64,000 nucleotides of DNA. Source: JBBTCX01 sp964494205 (GTDB lineage: Bacteria > Planctomycetota > Phycisphaerae > UBA1845). The notes under the pieces were generated by a model that worked only from the letters and a program-made list of their open reading frames with translations, did no database searches and was not told the DNA's origin. Of the stretch, positions 34,067 through 42,476 are shown piece after piece. Within the stretch, counting starts at the first letter, position 1. Each line of letters opens with the position of its first letter. The translations under genes were made by a program, and so were the position numbers. The DNA lies in contig CAZBRD010000004.1 in the NCBI GenBank assembly GCA_964494205.1, forward strand, positions 124,001 to 188,000, read 5' to 3'.

Positions 34067-35191
34067 CTAATTGCGCAAGGTGTTGATGTACTCCATCACC
34101 CGATCGAGAAACCCGCGCGATTCCGGCAGCACGGTCCTGTCTTCCGTCTTCGCGAAATCGCGCAGCAGGGCCTCTTGATTCTTGTTCAGTTTTTTCGGAA
34201 TCTCCACCAGCACCTCGACGAGCTGATCGCCTTTCCGGCTCGATCGCAAATCCGGCAGGCCAATTCCGCTCAAGCGAATCAACTGCCCGTGCTGCGTCCC
34301 CGCCGGAATTTTCACCTCAGCCTTGCCCGTCAGCGTCGGCACTTCCACCTTCGCCCCCAGTGCAGCCTGCGTGAAGCTGATCGGCATGTGACACACCAGA
34401 TCGCGTCCGTGTCGCTCCAGAAACGGATGGGCAGCCACTCGCACATGACAATGCAAATCGCCGCGATGCTGGCCGTCTTCGCTCGGCTCACCCTCGCCGC
34501 GCAAGCGGACAGCCTGTCCTTCCTGAATGCCCGCCGGAATCTGCACGTTGACGATGCGCTGCTTATTCACCCGCCCCGATCCACGACAGGTGTCACACGG
34601 TGTCACTATCGTCGAACCGCGCCCATGACACGACGGACACGCCGTGATCACGCGACCAAACAGCGACCCAAAACCCGTCTGCTGCTCGACCTGACCATAT
34701 CCGCCGCATGTACCGCAGGTTTTCTTCTTCGTACCGGGAGCTGCACCCGATCCGCTGCACTTCTCGCAAAAGTCTCTCCGCGTGAACTCCAGCGGCCTCT
34801 CAGTCCCCATCGCCACTTCCGCCAGCGTGATCTGAATCTGCGTTTCGAGATCGACCCCACCCCCGCGTCGTCCGCGACTGCCGAACGCACCGCCGAAGAT
34901 GTCGCCGAACATTGAGAAGATGTCCCCGACATCCATGTGCGAGAAATCGTGCATCCCCGCGCCGTTCAGCCCGGCATGGCCAAACTGATCATATCGCTGC
35001 TTCTTCCCCGGATCAGAAAGAACCTCATACGCCTCCGCAGCCTCCTTGAACTTGCCCTCCGCAGAAGGATCATTCGGATTGCGGTCCGGGTGAAACTGAT
35101 GCGCCTTACGGCGATAGGACTTCTTGATCTCCTCGACCGTCGCCTCGCGAGTGATCTCAAGTACTTCGTAATAATCGCGCTTAGTCGCCAC
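34067..35191 (-). CDS. dnaJ: Chaperone DnaJ (type I, with zinc-finger domain)
   Basis: 374 residues from the GTG at 35191, chosen because GAGGTG lies a few bases upstream and the product begins ATKRDYYEVL as in the family; the frame stays open five codons further. The J domain has the essential HPD (HQFHPDRNP), then a G/F region (FGHAGLNGAG, FGDIFGGAFGSRGRRGG), four CxxCxGxG zinc repeats (CEKCSGSG, CGTCGGYG, CPSCHGRG, CDTCRGSG) and the C-terminal substrate domains. It stimulates DnaK ATPase and delivers substrates. It lies between groEL1 and grpE; the spacers on each side are filled by AT-rich repeat arrays. Confidence 0.97.
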   Translation of the reverse strand: MATKRDYYEVLEITREATVEEIKKSYRRKAHQFHPDRNPNDPSAEGKFKEAAEAYEVLSDPGKKQRYDQFGHAGLNGAGMHDFSHMDVGDIFSMFGDIFGGAFGSRGRRGGGVDLETQIQITLAEVAMGTERPLEFTRRDFCEKCSGSGAAPGTKKKTCGTCGGYGQVEQQTGFGSLFGRVITACPSCHGRGSTIVTPCDTCRGSGRVNKQRIVNVQIPAGIQEGQAVRLRGEGEPSEDGQHRGDLHCHVRVAAHPFLERHGRDLVCHMPISFTQAALGAKVEVPTLTGKAEVKIPAGTQHGQLIRLSGIGLPDLRSSRKGDQLVEVLVEIPKKLNKNQEALLRDFAKTEDRTVLPESRGFLDRVMEYINTLRN

Positions 35192-35304
35192 AGTCACCTC
35201 AACCACCTGCTCGCAGATTTCTCACCTGGTCCGCCGAATTTCTCTTCGAGAATTGCCTTGACGTTCGCCAACAATTCGCCCCTCAACTTGCGAGCAGTGT
35301 CCCT

Positions 35305-35395
35305 TAACCAGTAATCGGTAACGCGTAACTAGTAACTTGTAACCCGAAACCAGCAATTCGTAATTCGTAATTTGTAATTGGTAATTGCTAATTCC
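35305..35395. repeat. R4 TAATTCG-type array 2
   Basis: Starts as GTAATCGGTAACGCGTAACT and drifts into TAATTCGTAATTTGTAATTG. The same word set as 33977-34052. The 294-base groEL1-dnaJ spacer is mostly this array plus the R5 phrase. Confidence 0.75.
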
Positions 35396-35399
35396 GTAC

Positions 35400-35430
35400 T
35401 TTGTTTCTTCGTGTCTTTGTGGTTCATCCT
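35400..35430. repeat. R5 phrase (TTCGTGTCTTTGTGGTTCATC)
   Basis: Variants recur at 51609-51645 and 58187-58220. A similar intergenic phrase is widespread in bacterial genomes; function unknown. Confidence 0.6.
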
Positions 35431-35500
35431 TTATTTTGTGATACGCAAAGGGCGGACCTTGCAGCCCGCCCCTCGCGCCATCTATAAAAATCACCGAGTC

Positions 35501-37111
35501 TTAGCGAACCGACTTATCGATCTTCTTTTCCTCATCCTTCAGATCGGTCAGCAGCACCTCGGTGGTTAACATCAACCCGGCCACGCTCGCGGCATTCTCC
35601 AACGCCACGCGGGCGACCTTCGCCGGATCAATAATCCCGGCCTTCACCATGTCGCCGAACTCGCCCTTGCGTGCGTCGTAGCCGTAGTTCCCGCTCTTTT
35701 CGAGAATCTGCTCGACGATGACTTCACCTTCCACGCCCGAGTTGTCCGCGATCTGGCGCGTCGGCGCACGCAGCGCCTCAGCCACAATCTCAAGGCCGAA
35801 CTTCACGTCGCCCTTAGCCTTGTTCGCAGCCGCCTCGACCGCTGGAATCGCTCGCAGGAACGCCACGCCACCGCCGGGAACAATGCCTTCCTCATGTGCA
35901 GCCTTGGTCGCATGGAACGCGTCGTCAACGAGGTCTTTCCGCTCCTTCGCTTCGATCTCAGTCGCACCACCGACGCGAATGACCGCCACGCCGCCGGTGA
36001 GCTTTGCCAGCCGCTCCTGCAACTTCTCCTTGTCGTAGTCGCTCGTCGTGGCTTCGATCTGCGTACGAATCTGCTCGATCCGTGCCTTGATTTCCGTCTT
36101 CTTTCCCGCGCCTTCGATGATCGTCGTCGTGTCCTTGTTGATCACGACCTTCTTGGCGGTGCCCAGTTCCTTGAACGTCAAACTCTCAAGCTTGATGCCG
36201 AGATCTTCGCTGATCAGCGTTCCGCCGGTCAGCGTCGCGATATCGCCCAACATAGCCTTGCGACGATCGCCGAAGCCCGGGGCCTTCACCGCACAGCACT
36301 GCAAGGTACCGCGAATGCGATTGACCACGAGCGCTGCGAGGGCTTCACCCTCCACGTCCTCAGCAATAACCAGCAGCGACTTTCCGCCGGTTGCAACTTG
36401 CTCCAGCAGCGGCACGAATTCGCGCAGGTTCGAAATCTTCTTCTCGTAAATCAGAATGACCGGATCAGTCAACACGCACTCAAGCGAGCCCGGATTGGTC
36501 ATGAAATACGGCGACAGGAAGCCCTTGTCGAATTGCATGCCCTCGACGACTTCCTTCTCCGTCGTCAGCGACTTGCCTTCTTCAACTTCGACCACGCCGT
36601 CCTTGCCGACAGCCTCGAAAGCGCTCGCGAGCAATTTTCCGATCTCTTCGTCGCCATTGGCCGAAATCGTCGCGATCTTGACGAGGTCGTCGTTCGACTT
36701 CACCTTGGTCGAAAGTTCCTTGATCTGCTCCACGGCGATTGCGACCGCCTGATCGATGCCGCGCTTCAGTGCCATCGGGTTAATGCCCGCAGTCACCGCC
36801 TTGAAGCCCTCGCGGAATATCGCTTCCGCCAGAACCGTGGCAGCCGTCGTTCCGTCACCCACCACGTCGCTCGTCTTCGACGCGACCTGATTGATGAGCT
36901 TCGCGCCCATGTTCTCAAACGGATGCGACAGTTCGACTTCCTTGCTGACCGTCACGCCGTCCTTGGTGATTCGCGGCGAACCATACGACTTCTGCAATAT
37001 CACGTTGCGGCCCGTCGGACCCATCGTGACCTTCACCGCATCCGCTAATTTCGAAACTCCCTCGAGAATCGTCTGCCGAGCCTCGCGAGAGAACAACATT
37101 TGTTTAGGCAT
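35501..37111 (-). CDS. groEL: Chaperonin GroEL, paralog 1
   Basis: 536 residues from the ATG at 37111 (AAGGAG six bases upstream; the frame opens two codons earlier at a TTG). Classic features: VTMGPTGRNVILQKSYGSP, the ATP-site VVGDGTTAATVLAEAI, EDVEGEALAALVVNRIRG, KAPGFGDRRKAMLGDIA and GIVPGGGVAFLRA. The C-terminus ends in LKDEEKKIDKSVR, without the Gly-Gly-Met tail of E. coli GroEL. It lies directly downstream of groES (about 100 bases, containing an inverted repeat), so it is the likely partner of that co-chaperonin. No CIRCE operator is visible. Confidence 0.97.
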   Translation of the reverse strand: MPKQMLFSREARQTILEGVSKLADAVKVTMGPTGRNVILQKSYGSPRITKDGVTVSKEVELSHPFENMGAKLINQVASKTSDVVGDGTTAATVLAEAIFREGFKAVTAGINPMALKRGIDQAVAIAVEQIKELSTKVKSNDDLVKIATISANGDEEIGKLLASAFEAVGKDGVVEVEEGKSLTTEKEVVEGMQFDKGFLSPYFMTNPGSLECVLTDPVILIYEKKISNLREFVPLLEQVATGGKSLLVIAEDVEGEALAALVVNRIRGTLQCCAVKAPGFGDRRKAMLGDIATLTGGTLISEDLGIKLESLTFKELGTAKKVVINKDTTTIIEGAGKKTEIKARIEQIRTQIEATTSDYDKEKLQERLAKLTGGVAVIRVGGATEIEAKERKDLVDDAFHATKAAHEEGIVPGGGVAFLRAIPAVEAAANKAKGDVKFGLEIVAEALRAPTRQIADNSGVEGEVIVEQILEKSGNYGYDARKGEFGDMVKAGIIDPAKVARVALENAASVAGLMLTTEVLLTDLKDEEKKIDKSVR

Positions 37112-37141
37112 TGCCAACTCCTTACTTGCGTTTCATTCGAC

Positions 37142-37199
37142 ATCAGAGCCGGGAGCGCGAGCGACCGGTTAACCCCGCGCTGGCGCTTGGGGCTCTGAT
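37142..37199. repeat. Inverted repeat between groES and groEL1 (family R8)
   Basis: ATCAGAGCC at 37142-37150 faces GGCTCTGAT at 37191-37199, with inner AGCGC/GCGCT arms. The left half recurs at 39409-39437 upstream of groEL2. In the groES-groEL1 transcript it would form a hairpin and may set the ratio of the two products. Confidence 0.7.
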
Positions 37200-37213
37200 A
37201 TGGATTTAGATGC

Positions 37214-37537
37214 TTAATCCACCACCGCGAGGATATCGTTCTCGCGCACCACGACGTACTTTTCCGTCCCGAAATCGATTTCGGTGCCCGAGTACTTGCC
37301 GTAGAACACTTCGTCGCCCACGCGCACGCTCAACTCGCCGCGCTTGCCGCTGTCGAGCATCTTGCCCGGACCGACGGCGATGACCGTCCCGCGCTGCGGC
37401 TTCTCGCGTGCGGCATCCGGCAGAATAATGCCGCCCTTCGTCCGCTCATCCGCTTCCTTGGGTGCAACCAGAATCCGATCTTCCGTCGGCCGAAACGCGA
37501 TTTTCTTCTTCGCTGCCGATGCAGTCGCTGTCGCCAT
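37214..37537 (-). CDS. groES: Co-chaperonin GroES
   Basis: 107 residues, GAGGAG six bases before the ATG. The core shows FRPTEDRILVAPKEADERTKGGIILPDAA, the mobile loop around ERTKGGIIL, RGTVIAVGPGK, VRVGDEVFYGKYSGTEI and YVVVRENDILAVVD. An extra basic N-terminus (ATASAAKKKIA) makes it slightly longer than usual. GroES caps GroEL rings during folding. It is flanked by groEL2 upstream and groEL1 downstream, all on the minus strand, a gene order in which it could serve both. Confidence 0.97.
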   Translation of the reverse strand: MATATASAAKKKIAFRPTEDRILVAPKEADERTKGGIILPDAAREKPQRGTVIAVGPGKMLDSGKRGELSVRVGDEVFYGKYSGTEIDFGTEKYVVVRENDILAVVD

Positions 37538-37587
37538 CTCTATCTCTCCTCATCGCGGGCTCACTTCGCCCATCGCTAACTATGTTT

Positions 37588-37628
37588 TTGTAATTCGCAA
37601 TTAGTAATTTGTAATTCGCAACCGCGAA
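37588..37628. repeat. R4 TAATTCG-type array 3
   Basis: GTAATTCGCAATTAGTAATT then TGTAATTCGCAA, ending at the groEL2 stop. Same words as 33977 and 35305. Confidence 0.7.
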
Positions 37629-39284
37629 CTACATATCCATATCCATATCATCGCCCATGCCGCCGTGGTCATGATCGTGACCGCCGCCGTCATCATCCTT
37701 GCCCTTGGGCTTTTCCGAAATGCAGACTTCCGTGCTCAACAGGATGCGGGCCACACTGCTGCCGTTCTCCAGCGCACTGCGGACAACCTTCACCGGGTCA
37801 ATCACGCCGTCCTTGATCAGATCGGTGTACTCGCCGGTATCAGCGTTGAACCCGAACGAATCGCCCTTCGTCATGACCTTGTGCAGCACAACGCCAGGGC
37901 TGTGTCCTGCGTTCGTCGCAATCTGACGCAATGGCGCCGACAACGCGTCGTAAACGACTTCCGCGCCAGTGGCCTCATCGCCTTCGAGCTTGATGGTTTC
38001 GAGCACTTTGCCCGCACGAATCAGCGCCACGCCGCCGCCCGCGACAATACCCTCATCGATAGCCGCGCGAGTCGCATGCAGCGCGTCCTCTACGCGAGCC
38101 TTCTTTTCCTTCAATTCCGTCTCAGTGGCAGCCCCAACGCGAATCTGCGCCACGCCGCCCGCCAGCTTGGCTTGTCTTTCCTTGAGTTTTTCGATGTCGT
38201 AGTCAGAGGTCGTAGCCTCAATTTCGGCAACGATCTGTTTGACTCTGCTTTGAATTGCCTGCGTCGAACCCGCGCCTTCGATGATCGTCGTGTTGTTCGC
38301 ATCGACGCGAATCTTCTTAGCCTGACCCAGCTCGTTGACCGTTATCTTCTCAAGATCAAGGCCAAGGTCCTTCATGATGGCTGTCGCGCCCGTCAGCACC
38401 GCGAGGTCTTCCAGCATCGCTTTGCGACGATCGCCATAACCCGGCGCCTTCACTGCACAGATATTCAAAATGCCGCGCAGCTTGTTGACCACCAATGTCG
38501 CCAGCGCCTCGCCTTCAACGTCTTCCGCAATAATGAGCAAAGGTCGCTTCGTCTTCGCGACCTTCTCCAGCAACGGAATCAGCTTCGGAACGTTGCTCAA
38601 TTTATCTTCATGAATGAGGACAAACGCCTTCTCGAACACGCACTCGATCGCATCCTGATCAGTCACGAAATGCGGCGACAAAAACCCGCGATCGAACTGC
38701 ATACCCTCAACGACATCAATCAGCGTCTCAGCCGTCTTGCCCTCTTCAACCGTAATCACGCCGTCCTTGCCGACCTTCTCGAACGCATCCGCGAGCAGCT
38801 TGCCGATCACCTGATCGTTATTCGCCGAGATCGCAGCCACATTCACAATGTCTTCGCGCTTGCCGACCTTGATCGGCTTAGCCATTCCCTTCAGCGCCTC
38901 GACAACCTTCTGCACAGCCTTCGCGATGCCGCGATTCAACGCGTTCGCATCCGCCCCAGCCACAATGTTCTTCAGCCCACCTTGAAAGATCGCTTCCGCC
39001 AGCACCGTCGCCGTGGTCGTTCCATCGCCCGCGACCTCGCTCGTCTTCGACGCCGCTTCCTTCACCAGCTGCGCGCCCATGTTCTCGTACTTGTCCGACA
39101 GTTCGACTTCCTCAGCCACCGTCACGCCGTCCTTGGTCACGTTCGGACCGCCCCAGCCCTTGTCGATGACCGCGTTCCGTCCGCGAGGCCCAAGCGTCGA
39201 CTTCACCGCCGAAGCCAGCTTCGAAACGCCCGCCGACAGCGCTTGCCTTGCATCCTGTGCGTAGGCCAATTGTTTGACCGCCAT
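37629..39284 (-). CDS. Chaperonin GroEL, paralog 2, with His/Asp/Met-rich tail
   Basis: 551 residues, ATG with GGAGG eight bases upstream. Signature blocks: STLGPRGRNAVIDKGWGGP, VAGDGTTTATVLAEAI, EDVEGEALATLVVNKLRG, KAPGYGDRRKAMLEDLA and GIVAGGGVALIRA. It differs from paralog 1 in many surface positions and ends in a distinctive tail, KGKDDDGGGHDHDHGGMGDD then MDMDM, which could bind metal ions and replaces the usual GGM tail in the ring cavity. It is the first gene of the chaperone block, 91 bases before groES. I infer a specialised second chaperonin, as reported for other bacteria with several groEL copies. Confidence 0.96.
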   Translation of the reverse strand: MAVKQLAYAQDARQALSAGVSKLASAVKSTLGPRGRNAVIDKGWGGPNVTKDGVTVAEEVELSDKYENMGAQLVKEAASKTSEVAGDGTTTATVLAEAIFQGGLKNIVAGADANALNRGIAKAVQKVVEALKGMAKPIKVGKREDIVNVAAISANNDQVIGKLLADAFEKVGKDGVITVEEGKTAETLIDVVEGMQFDRGFLSPHFVTDQDAIECVFEKAFVLIHEDKLSNVPKLIPLLEKVAKTKRPLLIIAEDVEGEALATLVVNKLRGILNICAVKAPGYGDRRKAMLEDLAVLTGATAIMKDLGLDLEKITVNELGQAKKIRVDANNTTIIEGAGSTQAIQSRVKQIVAEIEATTSDYDIEKLKERQAKLAGGVAQIRVGAATETELKEKKARVEDALHATRAAIDEGIVAGGGVALIRAGKVLETIKLEGDEATGAEVVYDALSAPLRQIATNAGHSPGVVLHKVMTKGDSFGFNADTGEYTDLIKDGVIDPVKVVRSALENGSSVARILLSTEVCISEKPKGKDDDGGGHDHDHGGMGDDMDMDM

Positions 39285-39873
39285 ATCCTTAACCTCCGTT
39301 AGATTTGTCCTTCAGAACCGCGACTGCAAAGGAGCGGCCCTTATTCTCAAATTGCTTTCAAGTTTCCAAAGCCCGACGCGAGAACCAGTTGGCCACTAAT
39401 TAGTAGTAATCAGAGCCGGGAGCGCGAGCGACCGGTTATGCATGCTTCCTAAGCCGGTACGCCTTAACCCAGCCACCAATCTCGCGAAGCAAGTACTGGA
39501 ACCCACACGCACAATGCACGCGCGGATTCTCTCTCAAGAATCCTTACATCCTTGGGACCACTTCGTAGGCATCAACAGGCAATACATAAACTGTTGAAAA
39601 CAATTATCTTACGAACAATTTCCGATTCGCCCGCCTCACACCCACCGCTGTCAGCTTGGCAGCCCAACCTCGAATCCAACGTCCGAAATGCCAATTTGAC
39701 AGTAGCGTTGACGGATGACGAACGTGTCTAGCAATCCGCCCGAAGGGTAATCGCTGGTGCGAGAATCCTTCTCGCACCGCTCCCCAACTAGGAATACTTT
39801 CCTGCCACCCCCAAACACGACTTTGCTCCATCCCAATGTTGCGATTACACCCCGCGCCGCTAACAATCTCCCC
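39285..39873. other. 589-base spacer with several short repeats, no gene
   Basis: Contains a TCAGAACCGCGACTGCAAAG phrase at 39312-39339 (second copy 51500-51527), the left half of R8 at 39409-39437, and an inverted repeat GGTGCGAGAA/TTCTCGCACC at 39756-39778. Open frames on both strands here have no coherent composition. The groEL2 promoter must lie in its left part but no clear -35/-10 pair or CIRCE element is seen. Confidence 0.6.
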
Positions 39874-40452
39874 ATGCCCGAATTCGATCTCGAAGTCCTC
39901 GCCTTCAAAACCCCTAAGGCCTTCGCCACGTTTCTCGCCAAGAACCACGCCCGCCCCCACGGCATTTGGCTCCGCTTTTTCAACAAAGGCTCCGGCGTCA
40001 AAACCATCACCTACGCCGAAGCCCTCGACGAAGCCCTCTGCCACGGCTGGATCGATGGCCACATCAAGAAATACGACGACACCTCACACGTCCGCCGGTT
40101 CACTCCGCGCCGCACCAAAAGCATGTGGTCAAAAATCAACGAAGGCCACGTCGCCCGCCTCATCAAAGAAGGCCGCATGAGACCACCCGGCCTCAAACAA
40201 GTCGAACTCGCTCAATCCGACGGCCGCTGGGACGCCGCCTACGACTCCTCACGCACCATCACGCTCCCCGACGAGTTCGTCGCCGCCCTCACCAAAAACA
40301 AAAAAGCCAAGGCCTTCTACGACACACTCAACAAAGCCAACACCTACGCCATCGCCTGGCGCCTCCAAACCGCCAAACGCCCGGAAACCAAAGCCAAGCG
40401 CATGAAAGAAATCCTGGAAAGACTCAAACAGGGAAAAAAGCCTCACGAGTGA
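39874..40452 (+). CDS. YdeI/OmpD-associated-family protein
   Basis: 192 residues from the ATG at 39874; the longer frame from 39757 runs through a repeat and is discarded. Family blocks: FDLEVLAFKTPKAFATFLAK, HARPHGIWLRFFNKGSGVKT, ITYAEALDEALCHGWIDGHI, RRFTPRRTKSMWSKINEGHV and the C-terminal KAKAFYDTLNKANTYAIAWRL helix with KRPETKAKRMKEILERLKQG. These proteins are small, soluble and basic at the C-terminus; a link to bacteriocin or peptide resistance has been suggested for some, but the biochemical role is unknown. It is flanked by dispersed hairpin repeats on both sides. Confidence 0.88.
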   Translation: MPEFDLEVLAFKTPKAFATFLAKNHARPHGIWLRFFNKGSGVKTITYAEALDEALCHGWIDGHIKKYDDTSHVRRFTPRRTKSMWSKINEGHVARLIKEGRMRPPGLKQVELAQSDGRWDAAYDSSRTITLPDEFVAALTKNKKAKAFYDTLNKANTYAIAWRLQTAKRPETKAKRMKEILERLKQGKKPHE

Positions 40453-40463
40453 TGTGTAACCAG

Positions 40464-40576
40464 CTCGTGCGAAAATCCCTTCTCGTTCAACAAAGCCAGC
40501 TGGTGCGAGAATCCTTTCTCGCACAAGAACGCCGCGGCAGCGGCGATCGCGGTCAGCCCACGACGGAAGTCGTGGG
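40464..40576. repeat. Two GTGCGAGAAT...-type inverted repeats and a CCCACGAC hairpin
   Basis: Copies at 40464-40490 (imperfect) and 40501-40526, plus CCCACGAC-GGAA-GTCGTGGG at 40557-40576. Related inverted repeats: 39756-39778, 51575-51600 (used as a terminator) and 53313-53338. Confidence 0.65.
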
Positions 40577-40628
40577 TTACCGAACGTGCAAACCCACTAA
40601 GCCCTGGCAAGGGCGACCCATCTTTTAC

Positions 40629-41594
40629 TTATTTTTCCGCTTGTGGTGGGTGCGTACTATCCTTTTGCTTCGACGAACTCGGCTTGATCGAACACGCGGG
40701 ATACCCAAACAGGCGACCACGTACAGACCAATACATCCGCGACAACCTCGTTCGAATGGACTCGCGCCGATAGATCGTTAGTCGCAGCGACACTCCTGCC
40801 GCCACCATCCTTTTTAACACACCCGGCGAAAGCCGATGCCAAGCAACAAAGGGCGCATCGCACCCTTCGATCCCAATATCGAAAACCCGCTCATCACACG
40901 AATCCCACGCGCGTCTGGCTTCGCCGCTCAAACTCTCGATCACGTCAAGGTGTCGCAGAATCGCCAACTCCGGCTCGCGTCCACCATCCCCGCTGAAAAT
41001 GAGCGACCATTGCCCTTCATGGCAGTGCAAAGCTTCTTCGTAACTGCAATCCAACTCTATGAGCGCAGCATTTAGAGCCGTGAGATCACTGGACGAGGTC
41101 AAATCAAGATCCGTATTCAGGTATTGATGTGATACATATGAGTTGAATCGACCGCTTCGCTTGGGCCAAACACTGATGTCAAGTGTCGCACGCAACCGCG
41201 CCATGCGTTCGAGCAACGCTAACGAAAACGCAGGCCGCAAATGATACGGCTCATCGCCCGCATCGAAGCCGATCCTGATTTCCGGGTCACGACATTCTTG
41301 CCACAACGCGCACTCCTCTTGCCTGAACCCCTCGATCGCGGCGAGCAAGCTGGCGATGTCTGTCTCCGGTTCGTTCTTCCCTTGAGCCTTTCCACCGATG
41401 GACCAATGTTCGTCCTGATAACAATCGCAATAAACGTCAACGAGCCCGCCAGCCTTGAGCGCAGGCACAAGCAATTGCAAATCCCACTTCGCCGAAGTCG
41501 AAATGCTGGCATACCTGAATCGAGTCTTCGACTTCACGATCGATGTACTCTCACGCTGAGCAACTCCAACGACTCCGCTATTTCCCACCGGCAT
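40629..41594 (-). CDS. Hypothetical protein with an internal duplication
   Basis: 321 residues; the ATG at 41594 lies six bases after the upstream gene, and a GTG about 19 codons later is an alternative. Two stretches look like repeats of one unit: RIGFDAGDEPYHLRPAFSLA followed by LLERMARLRATLDISVW, and DIGIEGCDAPFVAWHRLSPG followed by VLKRMVAAGVSLRLTIY. Each reads strand, acidic loop, helix, strand. This resembles the layout of DUF4279-like immunity or regulator proteins, but I cannot confirm the family. No signal peptide or membrane segment. Probably co-transcribed with the Gly-rich membrane protein gene. Confidence 0.55.
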   Translation of the reverse strand: MPVGNSGVVGVAQRESTSIVKSKTRFRYASISTSAKWDLQLLVPALKAGGLVDVYCDCYQDEHWSIGGKAQGKNEPETDIASLLAAIEGFRQEECALWQECRDPEIRIGFDAGDEPYHLRPAFSLALLERMARLRATLDISVWPKRSGRFNSYVSHQYLNTDLDLTSSSDLTALNAALIELDCSYEEALHCHEGQWSLIFSGDGGREPELAILRHLDVIESLSGEARRAWDSCDERVFDIGIEGCDAPFVAWHRLSPGVLKRMVAAGVSLRLTIYRRESIRTRLSRMYWSVRGRLFGYPACSIKPSSSKQKDSTHPPQAEK

Positions 41595-41600
41595 TGTCGA

Positions 41601-41984
41601 CTAGTCACCACCACCGCCCCCACCTCCTCCCCCGCCGTCACCACCGCCTCCACAATCGCCCCCTCCGCCACTGCCTGAATCGCACGAACCAGCGTCTCCG
41701 CCGCTCGCGTCGCCGCATCCAGTGGGATCATTCGGATCGCACGAAATCTGCTGACTCCAGGGTCCATCCCCACCAGCTGATCCGTGGCCATGATGCTTGT
41801 GCGGACGATCATCCGAACCGCCACCGCCACCCCCGAGCCAAAACATGCCGCCGGAAAGGTCGCCGCCCGCATTAGATTGATGCTGCGACCCCGACCCCCA
41901 ACCTTGTCGCCGTGCATTAGCCAAGGCCCTGGCAATCAAGAAAACCACAAACGCCGCAGCCGCCACAATGATGATGACCAGCAT
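41601..41984 (-). CDS. Single-pass membrane protein with Gly-rich tail
   Basis: 127 residues; GGGAG lies seven bases before the ATG. One membrane helix at the very start (MLVIIIVAAAAFVVFLIARA) is followed by a region rich in Gly, Ser, His, Asp and Cys (PHKHHGHGSAGG, SCDPNDPTGCGDASGGDAGS) and a terminal poly-Gly run with a few Asp and Cys. Such tails occur at the ends of bacterial membrane proteins of unknown role. His/Cys/Asp content would allow metal binding; this is only a suggestion. Located directly upstream of the duplicated-domain protein. Confidence 0.6.
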   Translation of the reverse strand: MLVIIIVAAAAFVVFLIARALANARRQGWGSGSQHQSNAGGDLSGGMFWLGGGGGGSDDRPHKHHGHGSAGGDGPWSQQISCDPNDPTGCGDASGGDAGSCDSGSGGGGDCGGGGDGGGGGGGGGGD

Positions 41985-42476
41985 GTTGATTCTCCCAAGG
42001 AGTTGCTTCAGACCGATGGCACATGAGTTTCGCCCGTAGGGCGCACGATAGTTGCCAGGGGCCTTCCAGCCCCTGGATTAGTGCTTTTTCCATTGCCTCG
42101 CCCGGAGGGCGAACGAAGGCACTGGTTTCCATTCAGGGTGACAATACTTGGCTCTAATAAGCAAAAGTCACGCGCTCGGCGCAAATCACGACCGGAGCGT
42201 GCGCGCTCCCAGTTATGGCTATACCATGAGCATTCGCCGCGCTATTCGATTTTCACAACGTCTGAATGATGAAAAGTGCCACCACGTGTCACTAGTTAAT
42301 AGAATTTTTCACGCTAGCGAACCCTAGCCATTTGAAACCCGAACCGCAAGAATTGCAGCGAAAACTGACAAAGTCTCACACGGAGACCGCTCTGAGACAT
42401 CAACAAAGGCAATTTGCGGTCATCGAACCTTTGCGCCTTGGCGTCTATTCGCGAGACCAGAAGCCGTACGATCCGA
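41985..42476. other. Spacer of about 490 bases with small hairpins, no gene
   Basis: Hairpins: CGCCC-GTA-GGGCG near 42031-42043, CCAGGGG/CCCCTGG around 42055-42076, TCGCCC-GGA-GGGCGA near 42098-42112 and GGAGCG-TGCG-CGCTCC at 42194-42209. They look like dispersed repeats. No promoter or coding stretch can be supported. Confidence 0.55.

Noticed and set aside
37665..39302. Plus-strand open frame of 545 codons opposite groEL2
   Set aside because: Exact antisense of a clear GroEL; product is Arg/Leu/His-rich without motifs. The same applies to 35894-37048 opposite groEL1.
37538..39400. CIRCE operator upstream of groES or groEL2
   Set aside because: I looked for TTAGCACTC-N9-GAGTGCTAA and found nothing close on either strand.
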